NCBI GenBank assembly: GCA_947385425.1
Contig: CANDKY010000002.1
Coordinates: 53,110 to 117,109 of the forward strand
Direction: 5' to 3'
DNA length: 64,000 nt
Source of the DNA: an uncultured Lachnospiraceae bacterium
GTDB lineage: Bacteria > Bacillota > Clostridia > Lachnospirales > Lachnospiraceae
In this document: piece after piece, positions 17,676-25,995 of the stretch
How positions within the stretch are numbered: position 1 is the first letter of the stretch
Layout: every line of letters starts with the position of its first letter
Translations under genes and position numbers: made by a program
Notes under the pieces: model-generated
What the model saw: the letters and a program-made list of their open reading frames with translations, nothing else
Databases searched by the model: none
What the model was told of the DNA's origin: nothing

Positions 17676-18499
17676 ATACTTTACGAATCTTCTCGGAATG
17701 GCATATACTGCTGCAGTACCCTCCTCTTTCCAAAAATAATATTCCAGCTCCAACATCGGATCTGTAATAATCCGGCTGCGCAAGGCTTCTATTTCCGGAT
17801 AATAAAGCGCATCTTTATATTCCCTGCCTGTCAAAATATCGCCGGAAGCAAACCGTTTCCCGTCCACCGGCGCCCGCAACAGATAATCCCCCATATATTG
17901 CCCATCCAAATAAAAGTCCACCGCCTGGAAATGAAGAAGCAAACGTTCCTCTCCCGCTTCGGCGTAAGCCCGTTTTCCACTTCATAGGAAAGTTTTGCCT
18001 CGCTGGACTTAAAAGAATAAGTATCTATTTCATCATCCACAGGAGTGTATAATTTCATTGTCCCGTAAGCATTTTCCCTTTCAAAAGCATCTGTCTGAAA
18101 TTCCATAATAGCTGCCGATGTAAATTCCACCGCTGTCTCAAAGTAAGAAGAGCCATTAACAACATATACCGGAAACGAAGAAAAATCCTGGCTGTCAGCG
18201 GCAATCAAATATATCTGCCCATAGCCCATACACCCTAATTTACCCTCCTGCGGAATTTCTGCCGGGATCAGGAATAAATTGGAATCCTTTCGGAAAGGGA
18301 TAGGCTGCCCCTGATAGGAAAGCAGATCCTCCGGAATTTCCATCGGTTGTTTTTCATTTATGAATACTTCCATTTCTTCCCGGCTGACCAGTGGACAGCC
18401 TAAAAAATGGTTATTTTCCGCTTCGCGGAAAAAAGCAACTGAGCTTCCCAACGCCAGCAAAAAAAGAACAATCGCAAGCGCTTTCCTATGCCGCCTCAT
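17664..18499 (-). pseudogene. Membrane-anchored CotH-like gene with a frameshift
   Basis: ATG 18499 overlaps the DUF4956 stop (TAATG). The first frame encodes a membrane anchor (RKALAIVLFLLALGSSVAFF) and an extracellular part including VEFTSAAIMEFQTDAFEREN, GTMKLYTPVDDEIDTY and LSYEVENGLTPKRE, then runs into low-quality sequence. At about 17945-17955 the sense moves to another frame, which reads ERLLLHFQAVDFYLDGQYMG, DYLLRAPVDGKRF and ends RRFVKYGQP at 17664. VDFYLDGQYMGDYLL resembles the CotH block that precedes the catalytic half, which is missing. So this looks like a frameshifted, C-terminally shortened CotH-like gene of the VTC/DUF4956 group. An assembly error could cause the frameshift; family assignment is moderate. 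Confidence 0.6.
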
Positions 18500-19173
18500 T
18501 ATCCAATATATTCTCCCGTCTGCAATAGCCAATTTACACTTTTAACTCCTGAAATCCCAAGTATGCCTTTCACACTCTCTTCACTGACTGGTGATTTGCC
18601 GGTAATCTCAATGATCATTTCCAGACCCGCTTCTGTATAATTGGAAGTGCGGATACGGCTTCCGGAATACTGTTTTTCAACTAATCCCAGCACCTCATCC
18701 ACAGAAGCTTCACGGCTCCCGCGGATAATTATCAAATATTTTTTTCGCGAATATCCCAAATAAGTAGCCGCAATAACAACAATCCCGATAAACAGGGTGG
18801 ATATAACGGCTATTTTATGCATCTGGGCGCCAACGCACAGACCCTCCACTATCGACCAGAATAAGAAGAGCGTATCGTTAGGATCCTTGATTGCCGTCCG
18901 GTACCGGACTATGGACAACGCGCCGACCATCCCGAGAGAAATTGCTATATTACTGCTGATCATCATCATAAGGACAGCAGCTATCAACAAAATGACAACA
19001 TTCGTTACAGCAAATCTGTTATTATAACTGACACCGGTATAAGTAATACGGTATGTGATGTAGATAATAAGGGCTATCCCCAATGCTGCCATTAGACAAA
19101 ATAATATTCTTCCGGCAGTCAATGAAACTATATATCCATCGAACCATTCTAATATCTTTGTCCTGCTCATAAT
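18499..19173 (-). CDS. DUF4956 family membrane protein
   Basis: About 224 residues. Four membrane segments occupy residues 15-155, including LGMVGALSIVRYRTAIKDP, the hallmark DUF4956 loop, followed by LFLFWSIVEGLCVGAQ. The C-terminal 90 residues form a soluble ferredoxin-like domain (KYLIIIRGSREASVDEVLGL...). The start is ATG 19173, nine bases after AGGAG. DUF4956 proteins are commonly encoded with VTC polyphosphate-polymerase domains and CotH proteins, as here; they may assist polyphosphate synthesis or export. It sits between the VTC gene and the frameshifted CotH-like gene. Confidence 0.85.
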   Translation of the reverse strand: MMSRTKILEWFDGYIVSLTAGRILFCLMAALGIALIIYITYRITYTGVSYNNRFAVTNVVILLIAAVLMMMISSNIAISLGMVGALSIVRYRTAIKDPNDTLFLFWSIVEGLCVGAQMHKIAVISTLFIGIVVIAATYLGYSRKKYLIIIRGSREASVDEVLGLVEKQYSGSRIRTSNYTEAGLEMIIEITGKSPVSEESVKGILGISGVKSVNWLLQTGEYIG

Positions 19174-19191
19174 CCGTCTCCTTTTCATGCA

Positions 19192-19683
19192 TTATATAAT
19201 ATACTTTGCATAGACAGGCCTGCTGAGAGCATATTTACTTACGGATACCTGTGTAAGCTGATATTTCTTTAAAATATCACTGATTACTTTCAGCAAAACG
19301 CCGTTATACTTTACTTCCAATATAACTTTATCATCCATAACCGAAAAATAAGGCAGTCCCTTGCCAAATATATCTAAATCCGATTCTGAGCACCTTATTT
19401 GGCTGTCCAGCGTTATTCTTGTATTATTTTCTACATGCCGGAAAGCAACTCTCTGATATTCAACAATTGTCTTTGGACGATATAAACCAAGAGCAATGAG
19501 AGAATATAATTCCCATGCGACTTCGGCTTTATGGTCCAAAAGAAAGGAATACTCCCCATTCATTGCAAGCCTGATTTCCTCTGCCGAGATAAGCAGGCTT
19601 TTTTTATGGGAAAGATTGCCGCATTTCTGCTTAATTTCAAATTTCCCTTTGGGAGAATCAGGATTATAAATACGGATCCGCAC
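19192..19683 (-). CDS. VTC-domain (polyphosphate polymerase-like) protein, N-terminally short
   Basis: 163 residues starting at GTG 19683 after AGGAGAAAGAAA. It begins at RIRIYNPDSPKGKFEIKQK, which in full-length VTC domains is about 60-70 residues inside the fold, and continues to VILEVKYNGVLLKVISDIL and the C-terminal SVSKYALS. Strand-forming Lys/Glu positions of the tunnel core (KFEIKQK, EVKY) are kept, but the N-terminal basic strands that help bind nucleotide and phosphate are missing, and nothing matching them lies in the 27 bases before the gene. It is either a trimmed domain or a remnant of a deletion next to the gene upstream. Confidence 0.75.
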   Translation of the reverse strand: MRIRIYNPDSPKGKFEIKQKCGNLSHKKSLLISAEEIRLAMNGEYSFLLDHKAEVAWELYSLIALGLYRPKTIVEYQRVAFRHVENNTRITLDSQIRCSESDLDIFGKGLPYFSVMDDKVILEVKYNGVLLKVISDILKKYQLTQVSVSKYALSRPVYAKYII

Positions 19684-19710
19684 TTTCTTTCTCCTCTCAT
19701 CCCAAAATAA

Positions 19711-21099
19711 TCAGCCCCTGTAAAACGAAAGCAAAACCAACGCCAACGGCACTAAAGCCCGGATCCATAACAATACCCTTGTACATAACGCCCCTCCCCA
19801 TTCCTCTTCCTTCAATGCCGGTTTAAACCTGGGGGAATTTATAAACAGCAGTAATACAAAAGCAGCAAAAACCACAGATGATGCTATTACATAAATCGGA
19901 GTGTCATAGGACATTACATTTTCTTTTATGGCATGGAGGCTTTTCAGCCATCCCGGCCCTGTCTTCGGAATAAATTTGCGGACAAAATCAAATACATACC
20001 AGTTAGAAAAGAATCCTCCGTTCGTCACATAAAATTTAACAGCTATCCCTATATTAACCGCACATTCCGCCAATAAATTATAAAACAGCCTGTCCTTATT
20101 CAGCATAAATAGAATATACAAAAAAGGGAGCAGATAGATAACCCGGTAATGCTTATATTCCGTAAACATAAAAAACAAAAGGAAGGGAAGCACTACGGCA
20201 TATATCACTCCCTCTGCTTTCTTATCCCACTGATGTATATAAATAAGAAAATACAGACATATCAGGCATACTAAAAATAAAGAAATACTGATTCCTGACG
20301 GACTGCCAACCGACATACCCAATACAGCCTCCAACTGTCCGCCCCCAGGCCCCAGGCTCATAGATTCTTTATACATCGGCGCCTTCAAATAAAAAAGATG
20401 GAACAAAAACATGGGGCTTATTGTTATCACAATATCCCTTATTATTTTCCACACATTCTTCTGTGTCAAAAGCACAACCGCAGCAACGGCAATCAGGATA
20501 TACGGTTTTGCTCCTACGCTCAAAGCTGCGAATAGTATAAAATATTTCCTTTTCCCGTCCAGAAGTTTATATACGGCTATTACAAATAAACATATGGATA
20601 TAATATCCGTCTGTCCTGCAAAATAGACTGCCGTCATCGCAAAGGGGAAAGAGAATGCCAGATAAACAGCCCCTACCCTTTCCTCCGGCCCTTTCCCCAT
20701 TATTATCATAATCTTATAAGCATAAAAAACTGTGAACATATAAACAGCCGCAACAAATATTTTCGAGTACAGCAAAGTCCATGCGTGCCCCACTGCAGCA
20801 ATACCGAAAAACCTCTGTAGAATCCATATCGGAAGATTCCAGACTGCCCACGGAAGCAGTGCCAGATAATTCGACCCCATATATGCACTGTCCAGATTAT
20901 AAATATTCTCCGCACAATACTCATAATAGTGATACAATTTCCCGTCAAACAAGCAATCCCACAGGTTCAAAGACCATGCTGTCAACGATTTCAAATCTAT
21001 ATATCCATATGAAATAAATATAAGCCCGCTTACGAAAAAGGAAAACAAAAATAATGGAAAGAAATAACTCTTTCTATACTCTGCAATTTTTTTTGCCAT
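19711..21099 (-). CDS. Polytopic membrane protein, possible GT-C mannosyltransferase-like
   Basis: About 462 residues, some 11 hydrophobic segments. ATG 21099 has GGGAGGGACGG just before it; the frame extends to 21219 but that part overlaps the preceding GT4 gene. The loop DGKLYHYYEYCAENIYNLDS between the first segments and the later LPWAVWNLPIWILQRF resemble membrane glycosyltransferases that use polyprenyl-linked mannose-type donors. It overlaps the 3' end of the GT4 gene by 26 bases, so they are coupled. Specific function unknown. Confidence 0.55.
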   Translation of the reverse strand: MAKKIAEYRKSYFFPLFLFSFFVSGLIFISYGYIDLKSLTAWSLNLWDCLFDGKLYHYYEYCAENIYNLDSAYMGSNYLALLPWAVWNLPIWILQRFFGIAAVGHAWTLLYSKIFVAAVYMFTVFYAYKIMIIMGKGPEERVGAVYLAFSFPFAMTAVYFAGQTDIISICLFVIAVYKLLDGKRKYFILFAALSVGAKPYILIAVAAVVLLTQKNVWKIIRDIVITISPMFLFHLFYLKAPMYKESMSLGPGGGQLEAVLGMSVGSPSGISISLFLVCLICLYFLIYIHQWDKKAEGVIYAVVLPFLLFFMFTEYKHYRVIYLLPFLYILFMLNKDRLFYNLLAECAVNIGIAVKFYVTNGGFFSNWYVFDFVRKFIPKTGPGWLKSLHAIKENVMSYDTPIYVIASSVVFAAFVLLLFINSPRFKPALKEEEWGGALCTRVLLWIRALVPLALVLLSFYRG

Positions 21100-22249
21100 T
21101 CCGTCCCTCCCTCTTCTTTCCCTTATATAACATACATGTCCTCTTAAGCACATCCTCCCAATTATACTTGGAACATATATAATCCTGAACCCCGTTTTTG
21201 TAATTCCCCACTTCCTCACCGTGATCCAGAAGGAATTCGAGATTTTTCTTTAAGTCAGGGACACTCCCCTTTTTAAAGGAAACTGCCCTGTCCCCCACCA
21301 CTTCAAGATTCTCCGCAATATCGCTGACCAGACAGCAGTTTCCATAGCTCATTGCTTCCAGCAGGCTGATTGCCATACCTTCCACATCACTCGGCAGCAC
21401 AAACAAATAAGCGTTGGAATAAAGTTCCTCCAGCACTTCCCCCTGCACGAAATCCGTCATAAGAATCCTTTTATCCTTTTGGGCCATCCCCTTTATTTTC
21501 TCAATATATTCCACCGAATGGCTGCTTCCCCCTGCAATCACTAACTTCTTATCCGTAAGGATTTGTCCATATGCCTCTATCAGATAATGCAAACCCTTCT
21601 CAGGCACCAGCCGCGCAAGAAACAGGACATAACCGTCCTTCTCCAGCCCGTACTTCTCCTTTATCAGTTTCACCGGCCTGGGAACGGGCATATTAATCCC
21701 GTTTGGGATATAATGCGTATCCCTGTTGTAAGTCTGCTTAAAATATTTCTGCACATTCTTCGACAGTACAATTACTTCATCTGCATATTTCGCAGCCATT
21801 TCTTCTCCGAACTTCAATACAAAAGAAGCAAACCTTCCCCACTTTGCCCTCTGCCAATCCAATCCATGTATAGTGGCAACCGTCCGTATACCAAATATTT
21901 TCGGAATCCATAACATAGCGCAAGGCCCCTCTGCGTGATAATGGATCACATCATACTTCCCGAACAAAGCCCGCAAAGTCGCCAGAAAAGAATAAATGAT
22001 CGCATTCAGTTTCCCGTTACGGAATGTTGGGACAACAATAATCCGTATCCCCTTATAATATTTCCCCCGCTTCCCTGACGTATCAAATTCCTTTCCGGAT
22101 ACATGATAGCCTGAACGGTTATATGCATCCACAGAATACCCCTTTTCGGCCAGGCGTGTCGCCAGCTCATTAACCACCACCTCAACCCCGCCCTCCCTGG
22201 AAGGTATCCTCTTCTGCCCAATCATTGCCACCCTGAATTTCTTTCCCAT
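21074..22249 (-). CDS. Glycosyltransferase family 4 (WbbL/DUF1972-like N-terminus)
   Basis: 391 residues. The N-terminus RVAMIGQKRIPSREGGVEVV and the THGLDWQRAKWG block are characteristic of the rhamnosyl/fucosyl-transferase-like GT4 group with a DUF1972 N-terminal domain. The donor domain has YVLFLARLVPEKGLHYLIEA and LPSDVEGMAISLLEAMSYGN, with both donor-binding glutamates. The ribosome site GAGGAAGGA precedes ATG 22249. It is followed by, and overlaps, a membrane protein gene. The 124 bases between this gene and the fucosyltransferase end hold nothing recognisable. Confidence 0.88.
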   Translation of the reverse strand: MGKKFRVAMIGQKRIPSREGGVEVVVNELATRLAEKGYSVDAYNRSGYHVSGKEFDTSGKRGKYYKGIRIIVVPTFRNGKLNAIIYSFLATLRALFGKYDVIHYHAEGPCAMLWIPKIFGIRTVATIHGLDWQRAKWGRFASFVLKFGEEMAAKYADEVIVLSKNVQKYFKQTYNRDTHYIPNGINMPVPRPVKLIKEKYGLEKDGYVLFLARLVPEKGLHYLIEAYGQILTDKKLVIAGGSSHSVEYIEKIKGMAQKDKRILMTDFVQGEVLEELYSNAYLFVLPSDVEGMAISLLEAMSYGNCCLVSDIAENLEVVGDRAVSFKKGSVPDLKKNLEFLLDHGEEVGNYKNGVQDYICSKYNWEDVLKRTCMLYKGKKREGRNGKKNCRV

Positions 22250-22373
22250 GAATCTATCCTTCCTCTTCGGAAACCATTATGCCGTGACGGCAAACGCATG
22301 CCTGTACAAAATGCACAAATACCGCTTTCATAATTTGTCTTTTCGGCATAAATCCTCATCACAGCATAACCAA

Positions 22374-23273
22374 TCACACCACATTCCCCTTATGGTCCAT
22401 CAGCACCCACCCCGCCCACAAATCGTGCATCCTTTCCGGGTCAAACTTCTGGGTATTTTTATGAATCCACGGCCTTATCATAACCTTTTCCCGGTTTCCG
22501 TTCAGCCTGGCCCCCCAGAAACTGAACGTGGAATTTGCACATATATTATGCTTACAATTACTCATCAGCCAGATATCATAAAAACTGTCCTTTCCCCTGT
22601 TCACATCCACCACCGTATACTCATCCCCTGCAAACACTTCCCTCGCGTACCCCGTATCATCGGAAAACACATAAAAATGCGCCCTGGGATAAAGCTGCTT
22701 CATCTCCCGGATCGCCCCCTTATAATAATCCTCCGTGCAGATCCCCCCAAACATCGCCGCGTTTTCCGGATCCAGATAATCCCCCCTGCGGACATGGATA
22801 CTGACAGACTCCGCCTGCCGCATCTCCTCTGCCAGCCTTACATTACTGCTGTCCGCACCCGGCGGAAATTTTATCGTCTCCCTCAACTTCCCCAAAATAT
22901 CCGCATAATATTTCTCACAGGCAAAATACCCGCAAAGATACCTATCCCTGTATTCAAAAATTTCCGGATGGTACATATCCGTCTCCTGAAAAACCTTCCT
23001 GGAACCCGGAAACAATTTCCCTTTTATTTTCGCCCCTAAGCTGCCGTCCCCCACCAGCGCTTCCTTTTCTTCCCGCGTACATATTTCATAAGGCAGCCCT
23101 TCAAAATAATCCAGCTCCAACTGCCGTCTGGCATACACCCTGTCCTGCCGGCTGCTCTCCGTAAACCATGAAATATCCAGCCTGGCATCCGCCCCAATAT
23201 TCAAAAACTTCCGATATAGCGCATACTGCTGCATCTGATTGCCCAGCCCGCCTGCAACCTGTATAATAATCAT
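22374..23273 (-). CDS. Alpha-1,2-fucosyltransferase-like, GT11
   Basis: About 299 residues, cytoplasmic. The start MIIIQVAGGLGNQMQQYALY is the GT11 opening; the donor-binding motif is HVRRGDYLDPENAAMFG, followed by GICTEDYYKGAI, FYVFSDD and MSNCKHNICANSTFSFWGAR. All GT11 signature blocks are present. It would transfer fucose (or a related sugar) from a GDP donor to the repeat unit. ATG 23273 is chosen over an upstream GTG at 23303 because the family starts exactly at this methionine. A second close homologue lies at 50342-51232. Confidence 0.92.
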   Translation of the reverse strand: MIIIQVAGGLGNQMQQYALYRKFLNIGADARLDISWFTESSRQDRVYARRQLELDYFEGLPYEICTREEKEALVGDGSLGAKIKGKLFPGSRKVFQETDMYHPEIFEYRDRYLCGYFACEKYYADILGKLRETIKFPPGADSSNVRLAEEMRQAESVSIHVRRGDYLDPENAAMFGGICTEDYYKGAIREMKQLYPRAHFYVFSDDTGYAREVFAGDEYTVVDVNRGKDSFYDIWLMSNCKHNICANSTFSFWGARLNGNREKVMIRPWIHKNTQKFDPERMHDLWAGWVLMDHKGNVV

Positions 23274-23307
23274 TGCTTTCCCGCCTGTTTCTTTCCCTTC
23301 CACTGAA

Positions 23308-24162
23308 TCAAACTGTTTCAGCCTGCAGGTATTCCATTACCTCTTCTTCTGAGAGATGGTATTTCTCCTGTAGCTTTCCGGAAATTTCACCGTCTGATAA
23401 CCCAAAATCCCGGTACGTAGAAATCGCTCCCCAAATTTTACCTTTTTCAATACCTTTTTCAATACCTTTTTCAATACCTTTTTCAATATTCTCCTGATCA
23501 CGCATTAACAATGTCATATATTCGTGCCTCCATTCCCGGTTCCTTTTTGCTTCCTTTACCGCTTCTTCCAGCCTCATGACAAAGGAATCCTCCGATTTTC
23601 TCCCGGCTACATAATCCAAAAATGCTCTCAGTTCCCTGCTTACATCCTCCATCCCGCTTTCCGAATTCAGGAATACTTTTACGGCACCGTCACCCAACCG
23701 GATATCTTTATCTTCCTTACAGAAATTTTCAAAGGTATAGATATGCCTCCCCCCGGAAAATACATCAAACGGGCATATAAAAATAACATAACTCCGGTTT
23801 AGCTGTTTATATGTCTGCCCCCTATCTATCATCTGCAAATCTATCATACTCTGATAATACCTGCTTCTTCCGGGAAGCTCCTTCGTGTTTACCACCTGCA
23901 TTTCAATGTCATAAACAGTCCCTTTGCCGTCTTTTATATATACATCCAGCCTCACGCTTTTCGCATCGGCATCTATCCTGATTCCCTTTTGCAGTTCGGG
24001 ATATTCAATATGGTCTATTTCCAGTTCCGGAAATATCCTCTGCAGCAGCCCTTTGCACAATTCCGGATCCTGCATAACTTTTCCAAACAAAAAATCATTG
24101 GATATCCCCAATCCTTCCCAAATGCTATTAGCTGCTGTTTTATTAACCGCTTCCTCCTTCAC
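23308..24162 (-). CDS. Rpn-family PD-(D/E)XK nuclease / transposase-like protein
   Basis: 284 residues. GTG 24162 follows GGAGG. The core has FGKVMQDPELCKGLLQRIFP, RLDVYIKDGKGTVYDIEMQV (the Asp ... Glu-x-Gln/Lys nuclease motif) and SRYYQSMIDLQMIDRGQTYK, typical of the Rpn (recombination-promoting nuclease) / YhgA-like family. The C-terminal part contains a run of IEKG units (see 23441-23488) leading into a helical tail with DFGLSDGEISGKLQEKYHL. Such genes occur in many copies in Clostridia and are thought to act in horizontal recombination; this one sits between glycan genes. A promoter is visible at 24248-24276. Confidence 0.85.
   Translation of the reverse strand: MKEEAVNKTAANSIWEGLGISNDFLFGKVMQDPELCKGLLQRIFPELEIDHIEYPELQKGIRIDADAKSVRLDVYIKDGKGTVYDIEMQVVNTKELPGRSRYYQSMIDLQMIDRGQTYKQLNRSYVIFICPFDVFSGGRHIYTFENFCKEDKDIRLGDGAVKVFLNSESGMEDVSRELRAFLDYVAGRKSEDSFVMRLEEAVKEAKRNREWRHEYMTLLMRDQENIEKGIEKGIEKGIEKGKIWGAISTYRDFGLSDGEISGKLQEKYHLSEEEVMEYLQAETV
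23441..23488 (-). repeat. Four tandem 12-base repeats inside the Rpn gene
   Basis: Four perfect copies of CCTTTTTCAATA (plus strand) encode successive IEKG units. Because the unit is 12 bases, gain or loss keeps the frame and only lengthens or shortens the helical linker. Repeats of this kind at this position are known from Rpn-family proteins. Confidence 0.9.
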
Positions 24163-24247
24163 GCCGTCACGCCTCCGCCTTTTCCCGTTTGTTTATTTAT
24201 TTTGTCCAGTCAATAAATTTTATCTGTTTTGATGTATAACTACTTTT

Positions 24248-24276
24248 AATATATCATGTAAAATTACTTATAACAA
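24248..24276 (-). promoter_or_regulatory. Probable promoter for the Rpn gene
   Basis: On the minus strand TTGTTA (24276-24271), 17-base spacer, TATATT (24253-24248), in an AT-rich gap of about 240 bases. Apart from this the gap 24163-24401 shows no gene that I can support. Confidence 0.55.
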
Positions 24277-24401
24277 TACAGTTCTTTTTAAAATTTCCTT
24301 TCCTCAGTTAAATTTTCCTACTGGCTCCCCTTGCAGGCATATGGCTGCCCCTGCTGGGATGAAAATATCAGAACCTTTATGAAAGAGGGCTCTTATTCCA
24401 A

Positions 24402-25748
24402 CTAAAAGCCATCCATAACAGCCCACACCTCCAAAGCTGCCCCCAATGCCCACGGATATGCCCCATATACCTGCGGATACTGGGAAAAGCCCATACACTC
24501 CCCCAGACAGTTATATACCCTGCCGTCCCTTTCACTAGCATCCAGGAACCTCACCGCACCCTGCAGCATTTCTTCCCACTTTTCCCTATCCCCGCTGCCG
24601 CCGCACCTGTCCTCTCCCCCTCCGGCTCCAACCGCCGTCATAATTCCCATTCCTTCCGCCCGCGCTGCTCCCTCAGGCACATCCTGCCCGCATTCCAGCC
24701 AAAACTGCAATGCCCGTGCAATCATCGCCGTTGCCGAACTGTCCGCCGGCCCCTCCATTGCCTCCAACTGCCAGGAAAAACCGCCGTCCTCCCTCTGGTA
24801 TGGCCGCACTGCCTCCAATAATGCTCCAAACGCCCTTTTCAGTTCCCGGTATTCCTCCTCATAGACAAACGCACCCCCCATCCCCTTCTCTCCGCCATGC
24901 CCATCCATCCTGTTATTTCCATACGCCTTCCTACCTTCCTGCAGCCAGTAAAGCACACCCTGCATCCCCATAAGAAGCCATCCTACTGCGCGCCCCCATC
25001 CGATAATCCCGTACTTTTCTTTTTTTTCATGCTGAAACCCATGATAAGGCAGGCCGCTTTTTGCATCCATCCCGTACGCCAGCATATTTTTCACCTGGAC
25101 CAGCGCCAGTTCCACCGCTTCCCGCTTCCCGGACTTCACCCCGTACATAGCCAGGAACGGGCACATCATCCCTATCCCATCCACATACACATGCCCGTTC
25201 CCCTGCATCGGCCGGTACGGAATACTTCCCGCCCCGTCCGCTTCCTTCTTCCCCAAAGCCAGTAAATAATCCGCCAGCCTGTCCGCCCCCGCCTTATACT
25301 TCCCCTCATTCGTTGCCTCATACAGCCAAAGCAGCGCCGTCCCGCAAAGCGTATCGTCCAAATAGTAAACCGGCATCCCCCGGTCTATCCACCGGTCGAA
25401 ATACTGCCTGACCGCACCGATTATCCTACTGCCTTCCGCGCCCTTTCCATTTCCTGCAGGTTCCCTGTCCGCCTCACATTCTTTGCTCCCGGCAGGCCCT
25501 TGGCCCTCTGCGCGCTCTTTACTCCCGGCAAACCCCGCGTCCCCTGCAAACTCCCTGCACCTCCACAGCTCCGTCAGCCCATTAGCCAGCAAACCTGTGT
25601 CCCAGAATATACCGTCATCCGGCGGCACATAGCGCCCGGCAGCCTTTTTCAGCCTGTCCTTCCATCTCCGCTTTGCATCTTTATCATAATAATGAAGCAG
25701 TTCATAAACGGCTTCCCTTTCCATCCTATACAGCCTTTCCCGATCCAT
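24402..25748 (-). CDS. GH105/GH88-type unsaturated glycosidase
   Basis: About 448 residues, no signal peptide, so probably cytoplasmic. Alpha/alpha-barrel hydrolase of the unsaturated rhamnogalacturonyl/glucuronyl hydrolase type: WDTGLLANGL, YLDDTLCGTALLWLYEAT, GHVYVDGIGMMCPFLAMYG (acidic catalytic region), GIIGWGRAVGWLLMGM and PADSSATAMIARAL. Two Gly/Ala/Glu-rich stretches look inserted relative to the family (about residues 70-110 and 340-375). ATG 25748 has GGAGAGG before it. In this locus it may trim uronic-acid-containing glycan or be a passenger catabolic gene. Confidence 0.8.
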   Translation of the reverse strand: MDRERLYRMEREAVYELLHYYDKDAKRRWKDRLKKAAGRYVPPDDGIFWDTGLLANGLTELWRCREFAGDAGFAGSKERAEGQGPAGSKECEADREPAGNGKGAEGSRIIGAVRQYFDRWIDRGMPVYYLDDTLCGTALLWLYEATNEGKYKAGADRLADYLLALGKKEADGAGSIPYRPMQGNGHVYVDGIGMMCPFLAMYGVKSGKREAVELALVQVKNMLAYGMDAKSGLPYHGFQHEKKEKYGIIGWGRAVGWLLMGMQGVLYWLQEGRKAYGNNRMDGHGGEKGMGGAFVYEEEYRELKRAFGALLEAVRPYQREDGGFSWQLEAMEGPADSSATAMIARALQFWLECGQDVPEGAARAEGMGIMTAVGAGGGEDRCGGSGDREKWEEMLQGAVRFLDASERDGRVYNCLGECMGFSQYPQVYGAYPWALGAALEVWAVMDGF

Positions 25749-25910
25749 CTTCCCTCTCCATACAATCACTGTGAAAAAGCATCCCTGCCCTCATTTTCAT
25801 TACTGACGATGCCGCATATGCGGGCATGGGAATTTCCTAATTATTGACAATCCGCTCCGTTTCCTGCATCTGGCCGTCCCGGACAGTCCCGCATGGCCTC
25901 AATGATATAT

Positions 25911-25992
25911 CCGCCTGTGCGGTTGGTACACTGTACCCTCCCGATATCCCCTGGCTGCGCAGGAAGATGCAGAGTGCCAACCGCACAGGTGG
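25911..25992. repeat. 23-base inverted repeat next to the AAA-ATPase-like gene
   Basis: Left arm 25911-25933 (CCGCCTGTGCGGTTGG...) and right arm 25970-25992 are complementary at about 20 of 23 positions around a 36-base loop. It lies in the 247-base gap downstream of the AAA-ATPase-like gene (stop 25996), which also has a perfect 12-base palindrome CCGCATATGCGG at 25812-25823. No T-run, so not a plain terminator. Otherwise the gap is empty. Confidence 0.55.
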
Positions 25993-25995
25993 AAA

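Noticed and set aside
24304-24498. Small leftward frame ending IFIPAGAAICLQGEPVGKFN
   Set aside because: The end looks protein-like, but most of the frame overlaps the GH105-like gene in another frame, and no start with a ribosome site was found. A remnant is possible but not supported.
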